A stretch of DNA of 64,000 nucleotides, taken from positions 1 to 64,000 of the forward strand of contig JABVXU010000192.1 of the NCBI GenBank assembly GCA_013365365.1. Direction: 5' to 3'. Position numbers and translations under genes: made by a program. Numbering within the stretch: position 1 is the first letter of the stretch; each line of letters opens with the position of its first letter. A model generated the notes under the pieces. The model ran no database searches. It was not told where the DNA came from and saw only the letters and a list, made by a program, of their open reading frames with translations. This stretch comes from Cruorifilaria tuberocauda. Taxonomy: Eukaryota > Nematoda > Chromadorea > Rhabditida > Onchocercidae. Positions 25,701 to 37,701 of this stretch are shown piece after piece.

Positions 25701-28700
25701 GGAAGAGAGAACATATCAGTTATGTGTATCCGAAAAATGATATTGATTACAATTATTGTGAGTTATAAAAAATGAGCTATTGAGGATAATATTTTGAAGT
25801 AAACAGTGATGAATTCCATTTCAGGAAGATTCTTCTAGTATTAGCAGTGTTCTATATCATGGTATTAAGGATACTTACAGCAAGATTATTAATTACAATC
25901 ACGGAACTAATATTTATTACGACTATAATGGAACAAATAGTTATAATAGTGAAGTCAACGAGTACAGGTCATCAAGTAGCTATCAAAATGGAGCTGATCA
26001 AAGTGAAGCAATTGCTAATGATAGCTCACCGAGTTCATCGGAGCACGTCAATCATGATGCAGAATTGGGTACATGATCAGTCTAAAATCTATTAGTGACA
26101 GTAGAAAGTATTGCATGGATTAATCCATATATATGAAGAATTTGAAGAGTAAATTGTAATTAGTTAGTAATCAATTAGGTCGTAAACTTCATCATATTCT
26201 CAAGATTGGTATTTTTGATTTCCGATTTATATTTAATAAAATTTCTTTGAGAGAATTATGATTGCAGAGACAGAATCCAATGACTCCAGTGTTCATGATT
26301 TTGATGAAGAAGAGCAACCATCGGGACGTATCGATCATATTCGTCCTCGGTATGTTCGATCATACTTCATCATGGATATGTAACGATGAATATTTGAGGA
26401 TTAAAGTCTCGAATATTGAATAATCGAATTCAAATTTTTAATAATAAATTGATACTTTTCATTGAGAATTAAATGGTTCTTCAGCTACCTTCCACAAAAT
26501 GTCAGCTGGTGGATATTAGCTAATGATCAACTTAAAGGGACCATTTTCGAAAGTTTTCGACTAAGTGAAGTTCTTCATGTAAGTTGCTTACTATTATTAT
26601 TCTTCGTGTGCTCTTTTTACTTAGATATTTCAGAAATAAGTTTAATTTTTTGTAATTGAGTTTAACTTATTGTAGGTTAGTTGCTTCAGTGTAGCTATGC
26701 TATTTCAGAGATTTCCACGACAACCGTATAAACTAGGCGGTAAGTTCTTCTTAACAGAAGAACAATTCAAACAAGTGCAAGAGGTCAGGCAACAGCTCTC
26801 TCTTGATTTGACAAGACTTCGTGATGCACTTTACAAGTAAGACATAGTCCCATATTCTAAATAAACAAACTTTTCGATCTTTCATAACATTTTGTGTTAT
26901 CCCATTTGTGACTCGTCTCTACCTATCTATAATGATAACTAAACTCAAAAGTCCACTCTGAAAATCATGTAACAGTTCCTAATTGAATAACATGTATGAT
27001 TATTATCTGTTGAACCGATTCCATTACTGGTAGCTATACAGTAGCAATGGCTTTTATACTGATTGTCATTAACTCCGCTACTTTTTGGAAAATTGCATCA
27101 CAGCGACAATATTATTCTCGATTAATATTATGAGAATAAGTCTCGTCAATTTCCTTTTATCCTCCTCTCTATTTTATTATATGTCCAATAAAATCTTGAA
27201 AATTGTTATTTAGCTTGGATTTAAATACTTTACCGATAGAACAAGTTGATTTAATTGCAAATATTGCGCCAACATCGATGGATATATTCTATTTATTGAA
27301 TTATGAAAGTGATGATTCTACCGCACTAATTGGAGAAAACGAGCAATTCCTATTAAAGGTTTAATTTGTGGGAAGAAATAAGCATTGAAGGAAATAAGCT
27401 GATTAATGTGAAAGAATACTTCTTTTCTAATATTAGATGAGAATTGAAATTGCAGTCAATTAAAGATCAACAGAGTACCTGACTAATACTTCATATTGTT
27501 AAGCAAGAAGCATCTTTTGATTTTCTTAGAGGTTTTACTGAATTTTAATCTTCCATATTGTTAATAAAAATATCTTTGCTATAGCGGAAGCATTGATTTA
27601 ATCAATGACAGGAAGAGGACTGAGTATCAATTCGCCCAAAGGGAAATCTTTTCAAATATTATCGGAAAAATCAGTAGCGTATTTTAGCTTGCGAAAATTG
27701 ATCGAATAGAAGAAAAGCTACATGCAATGTCATTCATGGGTCATATTAACAGTCGTGTCACGGAGATCTTGAAAGTTAGTTCTTCTGAAGCTTAGGTTTG
27801 ACGCAAATTTAAAAATTCTTTAACCAGATATTAGTATTTCAAGTGTACGCTAAAAGAAGTTATTAGCAATTATAAAAATTAGGGAAGGCTGGAAGGAGAA
27901 TTTCTAAGACAGTTCTATTCCTCATAATTCTTTTGATAATGGTAACATTGGGGCTTTATTCTTTTTAATTATTTCACTTTCATTTAATTGTCTCACTTTA
28001 GAGTTTCGAAGATCTCACTAATATTGTGAAAGTTCTGAAGAAAAATCGTGGATTTCGTGCTCTGTTGCGTATTGTCCTTGTCTTTATGAACTTTATCATT
28101 GGGGATTTTACAGCCAGAACAATTCGAGGTTTCAGAGCATCAGATCTCACAAAAGTGCCAATTTTATTTTTCTATAGTTAAATTAAATTCTTTGACTATT
28201 TCAGAATTTTAGGTTTTTATATAATACTTATTTACACTGATATTCTGATATAATATATCATTTTGCAGATTTGTGCCACGGAGGTATGTAATTCACCAAA
28301 AATAACACTGCTGAATATTGTAGCATCATCCACTATTTCGGAATTTCCCGAAGTTTGTATTTTTCGTGATACTCTTCCGGCGCTGGAGAGAGCTTCACGA
28401 GGTTATTCACTTACTTTCACTTATTGTTAATTAATTACGACTGTTAATAATAGTAGGATGTATTTCTACTAAATTATTCATATTAATTACATGAGGATAT
28501 GTATTTTTTTTACAATTGATTGATCTTCTTTCTGTTTGTTCATTTTTAGAAGATTTTTAAGACTGTTTGACAGTATTTCTAAAATATATCAGAATTTTTA
28601 TGTAGGATTTGAACAAAGTCATTATGCAATTGCAAACAATAATAAGTACCATGAATTTTTTCAAAAAAAACTAATATTATTTCAACCAAAAAATCATTTT

Positions 28701-29137
28701 TGGTTTTGTGATCAGTGAACTTCCAAGAACTTTCCGCAACAGTACGACGCCTAGAACGGGACTATTTGCGATTTGATCGAGAAGCGAGTCGCTTGAATGA
28801 TAAGGAACAGATTGCCGAATATAGAGAAGTTATTAGAAATAAAGTAATGGAAGTAAAGGATAGCTATCGTGAGTGCAAGGTCTCTTTCTCACTTTTTTCT
28901 CATTTCCTCTCATTTAAAATGAGGTTATAAGTATCGTAGTAAAGCAAGCGCACAAATATGATATTACAGATCGGTCTCTGCAAAACGATGCGTTTTTTTG
29001 GCGAATTAGTGGACGAAAATATTGGCCCAGAAATTCCCGAAACATTTTTTGCCAGTATCGCTACTTTCTACCGCCAGCTTCAGCGGGCTTGGATTGACGT
29101 GCATCTGCATGGTATCCCAGTGACCAGAGCTGTTTGA
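22799..29137 (+). CDS. fozi-1: FOZI-1-like zinc-finger/FH2 protein, about 813 aa, 15 exons
   Basis: Exons: 22799-23263, 23898-24083, 24622-24831 (or to 24816), 24975-25093, 25183-25246, 25825-26068, 26268-26349, 26485-26578, 26709-26836, 27214-27358, 27688-27774, 28002-28154, 28269-28401, 28716-28879, 28970-29137. Every junction keeps phase. Residues 1-155 are Gln- and Ser/Thr-rich. Two C2H2 fingers follow: C164/C167 with H179 and H183 or H184, then C192/C195 with H209/H214. An AT-hook-like RGRGRP lies at 243-248, then a Ser/Asn/Tyr-rich acidic linker to about 455. From about 458 to the end is a divergent FH2 domain with the core GF-x7-K helix and the coiled post. Finger plus FH2 in one protein is the hallmark of C. 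elegans FOZI-1, a nuclear regulator of ASE neuron asymmetry and of postembryonic mesoderm fate whose FH2 is reported not to assemble actin. Here the actin-contact Lys of the FH2 DTK motif is Glu, and the N-terminal KAQN-type motif is absent. An alternative reading as two genes (stop at 26076 or 26383) is possible but would waste perfect splice phases. Confidence 0.9.
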
Positions 29138-29169
29138 ATAAGCTCCTTCATTGACATATTTTTTTGCAG

Positions 29170-29175
29170 AATAAA
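29170..29175 (+). terminator. fozi-1: fozi-1 polyadenylation signal
   Basis: AATAAA occurs 33 bases after the fozi-1 stop codon, a normal distance for a short nematode 3' UTR. It supports 29137 as the end of the coding region. Confidence 0.6.
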
Positions 29176-31998
29176 TATATCACACGTAGCTTTCAATTCC
29201 ATTCATTTTGCATATAATTGAAACCAGTTTTTAAAAAAATATTCCCAATTTGCAGTAATTCCGGAAGAGTGTTATTTATATAAGGAAAATATGATATTTC
29301 ACTTTTGTATGTCTTTTATCACTGAAGCTGCATGTCAAAACAACATAAATATAAGACGGTTTCTCTATTAATATATTTTTTAGTTTCCAGAAATATTTCT
29401 TATCATATCCGAATGGAACTCTGCCTTGTTAATTGATTCTACAGTATTAAGGTACTTTCCGATTTTTTGAAAGCAACGGTTTTCATTTTTTACTATCTTG
29501 TTATCATCATTATACATATTTTGATTTCGAACTTATCTTACCTCAGAGAATTACAACGAAAAGAATTGCACTTCGAGTTACTTATATTTTTAATGGAATG
29601 AAACATTACTTTATGTTTTATTTGCAATGTTTTAAGCTACCCCATTGACTGTATTACAGTTTATCTTATCACCATCGGAACTTGCACTTAATTTGGATTT
29701 TTTCTTTGCACAAGGAAGAGTAAGTTTAATGAATTATTGCTTTAGTGCAAGATTCGAATGTTTTATGCCGAAATGTTTTTAACTACAATTTTCGTTTTTC
29801 CCATCGTCATGATTTATTGTTTATTTCGTGTTTTGATAAATCGATTGTTTTTGTTCTTACATTCCCACTCTTTGATGATAAGGTTCACACTCACATCATT
29901 CACCCTTATTCACTAGTGATTAAAATTTTTTCGTTTGTTGGACGATCATATTTGCGTGTACATTTTTTTGGCAACGTATAGCAAATCACATGTGCTCAGT
30001 TCATCAGTTGACAACTGATTTTATATCAATCAGTTTGCCTAATTCATCAGAATTATTGAACATCTGTAAATCGAAAATATATGTGCCAATTTATACAGAT
30101 CAAGTAAATGCTGCAAAACTAATTCAGGATAGACTTTTTTGGAAATTACCATTATTTAAAGGTTCAGATGATAGGGTTTGGTAATTGAGCTTAAATGGAT
30201 GTAGTTAGCATAATGGTAGGATCAAGCTCGATAAAGTCAGAATTTAAAGAGGTCGGTGCATGGTCACAAAGAAAAAGAAGTTTTGTCATGGTCGAATAAA
30301 CCAAGATCCACTTTGTTTATTGCAAGAGATGCAAGATGAACATTACCGAAACTAGAAGAGAAGTGATATCTAAACAAGCAATAACGATTCTGTAAAGATA
30401 AGGAATGACTGGATTCATATTTAGCACATCACCAAATATCAGGTTGAACTAATATTTTAAGTGATTCGTTATCAACTAATCAAAAATTATGCATTGCTAA
30501 AAGCTTCAAAATTGAAAAGCGAATCGAAGTACAAATAAGTCAAAATGGGACATTAGAAGTTATGATTGATTTAATATTCTTTCGTAATGATAGACAGTGC
30601 CACTTCAATTGTATATATTAGATATATTAAGGTCAGCAGTAACGCAGCGATGAAACATCCTGTAAAATAAGTGGACGTAATGGATATGTATAGTGGATGA
30701 TTGAGGCATAGATGAAAATAAAATTCCCAAATTCAAATATTGCATGTGTACAGGATGATCAGTTAGAAATCAGCAGCTTAATCAACAATCATACAATGAG
30801 GGGAAAGATGCCAAAAGTTGAAAAAAGTATTTGATAGGTCTTTTACTGTCCGATATAAAATGAAACAAGTAAAGAAAGGAACTATTAGGTTGCTTACATC
30901 TTTTCATTTTGATGAAGCTAATTTGCACAACTGTTATGGAAGTAAGCGCTTGTAATCATTAACTTGACAATATTTTTATCGTCTGATGTGCACATTTTTG
31001 ACATATATTTTGTTTATTAAAGTCGGATATTCTTTTCAGAAATCAATCTTTTTTTTCCTGGCTACATTTTGCAGTGTTTTGTAGAAAAGCTGAACCGGAA
31101 AATGAAATCAGTATGCATCAGCTGATCAGTCAACGGTATTGCATATCCACTATTCCCTAATCTCTCAATATTGCTAGAGTAATAATTTTCCTAGAGTAAT
31201 TTTTTTTAACATATTTGCTTATGATTCATTTGCTAGATATGGTTCAATTAGCATTCAGTTTTTTATATGATTAGCGACTTTGCATTATTGTACAAAATTA
31301 AATGTTAGAGATGCCGCTATGCTTGAGAATAGTGCTTTAGTAAGGAGTAATATATTCCAGCTTGGAACTCCAACTAACGTCAAGATTGAATTGCAGTTAT
31401 GTTTAAGAGAAATAAGTAGCTTCTGTAGTTGATATAAGACTATTTATTCTAAGAAATAATTCATACAAACTTTAAAGTCTCCAATGATCATAAATTAATC
31501 CCAGAAGTTCAACAATATTTTCAGTTAAAGTTAGTTCCTCATGATTCTTCAATGTACTTAATATTATTTATCGTTTGCCAGCAAAAATCTAAGCTTTCAC
31601 TAATTATTCCATGGTGATAATGATATCAGAATATGTCATTCATAATTCAAAATATCTCTTATGTAGGTAATATACTACCAGCAATTCCACTTTGTTTATT
31701 TGCAATTTAAAAAAAGTCGATCTCATTCTGTATTCATTAATGATTATATAATATAAGAATCATTAAATTCCTCGAGAATCTTTTTTAAGATTGTAAGCTT
31801 TTAACTGAAATCAAACAGTAATAATGGTAATTAATATAAAATAACAAATATGAAATAATAACCGCATATTTTCTACTTAACTTCCTTAAAATCTTGAAAC
31901 GACTAATTTACTTCAGTCGTCCAATAAAAGGCGGTCTTCTTTTGACACATTAAATCTTATTCCAAACTTCTACTTTTGCATATCTCCTCTGTGTACTC

Positions 31999-32013
31999 TT
32001 ATCTTATCTTATC
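31999..32013. promoter_or_regulatory. Tandem triple GATA-factor site
   Basis: Three abutting TTATC units read GATAAGATAAGATAA on the minus strand. Clustered GATA sites often bind ELT-type GATA factors in nematode intestine or hypodermis. The cluster lies about 5.7 kb upstream of the tbc-8 start and 2.9 kb downstream of fozi-1, so the target gene is not determined. Confidence 0.35.
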
Positions 32014-35000
32014 GATTTCTGTTTACTTCTATTTGTATTTCATTTTTTGCTGATCTTTATTTCACTTCTTTCTCTCTCTTTCCTTGCACTTTGAAAGTAT
32101 CATTCATCCATCCTTAATAATTTCATTAAATGACAAGTGAAAGCCATTATTGAAAAAATTGCTTGCTCATAAAGCATTTTCTGTTATTAATTATCCACGC
32201 CTGAAGACTAATTTATGAGTAAAATTGAAATTATTGCTTAAATTATAAATTATTAAATTCAAAAGTTTTTCTGCATTACCAAATGAACAACCTATAATTT
32301 TATTGCTACTACAAAATCATTCATGAAAGATACTACGCTCATGTAAACTGGCCTAATTAAATATCTTTTTTTTTCGAATCTACCAATATTATATTAGCTA
32401 TTGCTATTTAGTGCGAATAAATCCATTCGATGATGAAAAGCTTATGCTAATACGAATAATATAATCATTTTTCGACTATTTCAATTGTTGCTATTTTCTG
32501 CAATATTCTTTTCTCTCTCTCTTTAAAAAATTTTCTTATTTCCCATACATTCTTTCGCTCATTTTTGCACCATCTTGACAATATCCAATGGTATCATTAA
32601 AATTATATTAATCCAATTATCAATAAGTTTAAAAGATTTACACTCAATTTTTAGATTTCATGTTTGTAAATTTAACTTCTATAATTTTATATCTAAAAGA
32701 ATACTTTAATAGATCTCCTATTACTTCCAAATTCAATTTAAACCTATCCAATTAGTGGCAAATTTTAGAAACTAGAAGCTATAAGCATAGAGTATGAAAA
32801 GCTTGATATCCTAACTGAGTGAATACGATGAATTCATAAGTGCAACGATGGTGTTATTCTGATAGAATTGAAGTATAAGGAACGTTTATTAGTATTAACG
32901 TAAGAGACAGAGACAGCACACATTTTCAGCTAAGCTTTAGATTCGTATAAGTCCATCTTCTGCTATCATCGTTGAATTTATAGTTCACGGAGAAAGGAAT
33001 GGCACAGGCCCCTGAAAGATATTTTCCTGTTATCTTATCTCCATCGCGGCCTTTTATGGAAACTAAGGCCTTACTACGGAAATATCATCACCCTTTTCTG
33101 CCTTTTTTTCTATCATATTTTACTTCACTCCTCTCTCATTCACGTTTTCTGTTCATCTCGTTTAAAAAAACATTTTTTTCTGATAATCAATTTATCAGTT
33201 TATTTTTCATTCGTATATGTTTGATAAGACTGTAATAGGCTAATCGTTCGAAAAGATTATTTTGTATGCGTGTGTGTGTGTATATTTTTTGAATTTACAA
33301 TAGGATTTTAAGATTTAAGATTTCGATAATTTCTGTTAAATCAAGCCATTCGATGAATATTTCATCCTTTTTTACTTTTCTTTTTTGCATCTGTTTAGTT
33401 CATTGCTTAATTTTTATCGTAAATTATTTCATTTTCAACACAAATGATATCCTTTTCTTTTTTTGGCTAGTTCAGTGAAAGTTAAACTTTCAAGCATGTA
33501 TTTATTAGATTTATGAAACATATCCATTTAGAGAAATGATGTCATTTGAAACATTTGAGACGTGCGATGAAGAAGTCGGTATTTCGACGTTTTCTTTTTG
33601 CTTCAACCTCTGCTCTTGAATCTAAACTGCTCTTAAGAGCAGGTGGTTTATTAACTGAACCAAACTTTAGTTATTCAACCATCTATAATGCATAGCTAAA
33701 TCATGCTTTCATACTATTACGATATTTCTTCATTAAATTTGATTCATTTAAAAAAAGTTATATTAATTACTTAGAATATCAGAATCGTTTATATTAAATA
33801 ATAAATTTTATTTGTCCAAATATAAAATATTTTTAGAATTACGATTTTTATTCAAAAAAAGAAAATTGGAAAACATTTGAGCATGAATTCTCGAGAAGTG
33901 CAATTTTGAGTTTTCTTCGATTCTTTATATTTTCGTAATTGATTCACCGAAAAAATATGGTGAAGATTCTTTTGAGCAAAAAACACACTCATGCATATAT
34001 ATTTGCATATTCGAATTTAAATCAATAAACTATCAAAAATCCTTCTAGCTTTCTAGCCTCATTAAGTCAAGAAATATTCATCATAACAGTCTATTTTAAG
34101 ATCGTGAAAGAAATGAATTTTGTCATCAAAAAATTTGCAATATGAGTAGTTTTATTTTTTTCATCCATCATAACGCAATCATTTTAATATTTCTTATCAA
34201 CTGATTACTCTGAGCAAAAGACAAATTCATCATGGATGTGATTTGATGAATACATGTAAATCGATCAGATAGAGAAAACATTTTTTTGTTTCACATATCA
34301 CATCTATCTGATATCAAAAACACCTGAAAATATTCAAATTGATAACTTGATGAATGGAAAAGAAATAATATTATTTAGATTTTCAAATTGATAACGGAGG
34401 AATTTGAATTTTTTGTCTATAATTTATATTTTTTCAATGAAATTATGTAACAAACAAATAATTGAAAAATCATTTATCAGTCCATTCCATCCAATATAAC
34501 TTTAACGAAAATGGAATATTGTCAATTTCAGTGAGCAGTGGTATGTAATGTGATGCAAGAGCTTCGTATTTTGAATAATTTATTCAACAGAGAGTAACTG
34601 ATAGTAGAGACAAAATGATTAAGGCAGATATCACTTACTTAGCATCTTCATCTTTCTAGCAATGATAAAAGGATTTTATTGATCATCCTGCTCGTTGATC
34701 CTATGAAAAAAACAAAAATGTTTTTAACTGTTCTCATGAATTTTCATTTCATCATTTTTATCTTTTTCATAAGAATGGATTTATTAGTTCAATAAACAGA
34801 AATAAATATTTGATCAAATTGGCCTATTTAGCTAAGCTTCAAATGAATATCGCACTGAAAAATTCATTTGCAAATCAATATATCAGAAAAAAACTTGGAC
34901 ATACTAAAACAATGCAATACGACGAAAGAAATTAATTAAGCCTTTTATTGACAAAAACCTTCTCCGCTTTCCTCCTCTCTTTCCTCCTTTTTCTTCTGCA

Positions 35001-37701
35001 AATAATATATGTCGTTGAAAGCAAAGTTAGCAGCAATTTACCAATCGATTTATAGTCGCTCGAAAGGTAACAATTAATAGTAGAGTTAATCAGTGTTTAC
35101 ATAAGACTGACAATGATAATTTCTTGAGAATTTAATTTCATATTATGTTTGAAAGAATATTCGTAATTTTAGCTCATTTTTTTCTTTATCGAAAAAATGT
35201 TAACAATTTTTGAACGTTTTTGGTTCATGCGTTTTCGAATCGATAAATATCATTAGAATAAACAAATTCCATAATTTTTACAAATCATTGATGATCGAAA
35301 GTTCGATTTTGATCAATTAGAAGTATTCCATACATTGTGTATGAATTATTTAGAACTCTTACCAAATTTAGCAAAATGCTTGTTTCCTAGTTGCTTTTCA
35401 TTTTCTCTATTTTCACTCCTCCTCTCTCTCTCTCTCTCTTTTTAATGATTATTTAATGAAAAGAAAATTCATTTCCCAGTTTGAGTTTCATTGAAATGAG
35501 TTTATTGATTCGGATGCTTTAAATTTAATCTAAGCATTATTTGCAGTTAAATGCAAATTTCTCCTTGTCGAACTACTTTTTCTACGTTTTTCTCATATTA
35601 ATTCCCAATGAAGCAATATCTTATCATTTCATCTTTGAGAATATCATTTGCGCGATTAATAATCTTCACGATATATTCCAATTCACATCATATGAAATTA
35701 ACCAATAACATTTGAAATCTCACAACGTGTAAACCCTCTGATGAAAAAATTGTTATAAATAAAAGGATTTTGAGTTATTTATATGTGATCAAATAAGAGA
35801 AAGATAAATTCGTTACTATTTTATTTGAAGGGTTTTCCTAATTACTGGTCTTTATAAATCACATTATTAATGTTTCATTTCTCAGAATATTTATATGAAA
35901 ACAATCGATTAACTTACAGTAGAATTCAATTAAAATCTGTAAATTATAAATTCAAAAAATATACAGCATCGAGTTTTATATAACTAATATTTCTTTAACT
36001 TTTCCAATTTATTCTAATCAAATCCGACACATGTTAGATCAAAAACTTGAAATTTTTTATTTGAAAATAATTTGCCAAGCAAACTGATTATTAGGTTCAC
36101 AACTCATAAGAAAATCTTTGTATTTCATATTTGCTTTCTTGAGAATTCAAAAAATCTCAAACGATTTAAATTGCCTTTTCTATCAGAAAAGGCTATCAGA
36201 AATGTAGAATTTGTACTGAATTGTTCTGTGAACATAAAATATATTCAGTGTGAAATTATATTAATCATATCTTTTTATCATCTGAAGAGTAATTAGTGGA
36301 GTTGACGATTGGGAAAATGAGTCTGAGTTGATTATTGCGTTTTGTGTATGGTTTGAAGTTATCACAACAGATTGAAAAAGATTTCCTTTCTTTTTCCTTT
36401 CTTTGTGCCTATGAGTTGCTCCTAATCTTCTTATCTGCCGGGCTTTACTTTCATTATATCGCATTTCATTTTATCAAACCTTCTTCGGTTAAGATATTAT
36501 AATTTCATAAAAGTTAGTTAATCATATTTGACCTATAATTTAATCAAGGTTATTCAATATTTAATCAACATAATTGTTGTCAATCCATCATGATTTCATA
36601 CATTTAAACTACTAATAGTTTCAAATCTCAATGAAGTTTTAGACGATTTATAAAAAGAATATTTATAAATCAGAAAAGTCACGTGAATAAAGTGGTATAA
36701 AACAATCGAAGTTTTACTTCATGAAATGAAATCAAATAGAAATGAGGGAAAGAACTATATCACTTTGAAATCTTTTCATACATATCACAAATAGACTTCC
36801 CGAATCAATATGATATAATTGATAAATTAATTAAACGATGAACGAATTGGCTTTTATCTGGAAACGTCTGGGATTATATAATCTTTACCTTAATCTAATC
36901 TTTATTTGTTATTTGTTAATCTTTATTTGTTTCTCTCTATTGAAATTTATAGCAGCTTCTTTTGTCGTGAAACAAAAGAAGGAAATGATAGAGAAAATAA
37001 AGTGACAAATAAGAAAGTAGCTATTTAATTTCATAATTTCATTTCAACATTGATTGATAAATTCATTTTTATCAAATATCGAAAAATTTATTGACGAATA
37101 ATGAATTTTTTTTCTCACTCATTGACATTTAATTCACAAGTAATAACAAAAAGCTTTATGTATTTACTTAATTTGCTAAAAAACTAATGCTTAATTAAAA
37201 AACTTTTTCATTCATTGCTGTTACATTCGAATATTTTTTGCCAAATTTCATCAGTGAATTTTGCGTGTATTATTTGTTTCTTTGATATTTAATGCACTTC
37301 TCCTTATTATCTTATTGCAGTTATCACAATCTTCAGTTATTAACATATGACCTATTAATCATTTCCAAATTAATTCATAGGCTCATTAAATTAATTAATT
37401 TTCATCAATACCGAAAGAGATAGAATGGAATGAAATGAAATACGACATTTGATCTCAATATTTATTTCCACGCATAACATTTTTTGGTTGAGTTAAAGAA
37501 GCGAAAATGATAGGAAGAGAAAAATGTATACTAAAAAGAGAGGTCATCGTTTTTTGAAAGATATGTTTAAATTAAATGAGAATTATTGTTAAGAATTTTA
37601 TCTTTTTTATATTTATAATTTTCTAATATCTTTATTTTTGTCATTGAGGAATAAAAGTCGAATTTCGAGCTAATTTTATTGATACAAATGAATTAGATTT
37701 G

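Larger units (their letters stand above)
29138..37701. other. Intergenic DNA between fozi-1 and tbc-8
   Basis: The first bases hold the fozi-1 3' end. I can build no exon chain here. A frame at 32999-33232 begins with ordinary composition (MAQAPERYF...) but decays into a Phe/Ser-rich chance frame without a donor. A triple GATA site lies at 31999-32013, a TG run near 33268-33284 and a CT run near 35421-35440. The stretch 30180-31130 is slightly less AT-rich with many broken frames and might be a decayed mobile element, but no transposase motif is readable. The region probably contains the tbc-8 promoter. Confidence 0.5.

Noticed and set aside
25825..26076. Stop codon at 26076 as the end of a stand-alone zinc-finger gene
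   Set aside because: The GTACAT donor at 26069 joins 26268 in phase, and the FH2 that follows matches the FOZI-1 architecture. It remains possible as an isoform.
30180..31130. Possible decayed Tc1/mariner-like element
   Set aside because: There are scraps of basic and Arg-rich frames, but no DDE/D motif, no terminal inverted repeats and no consistent frame were found.
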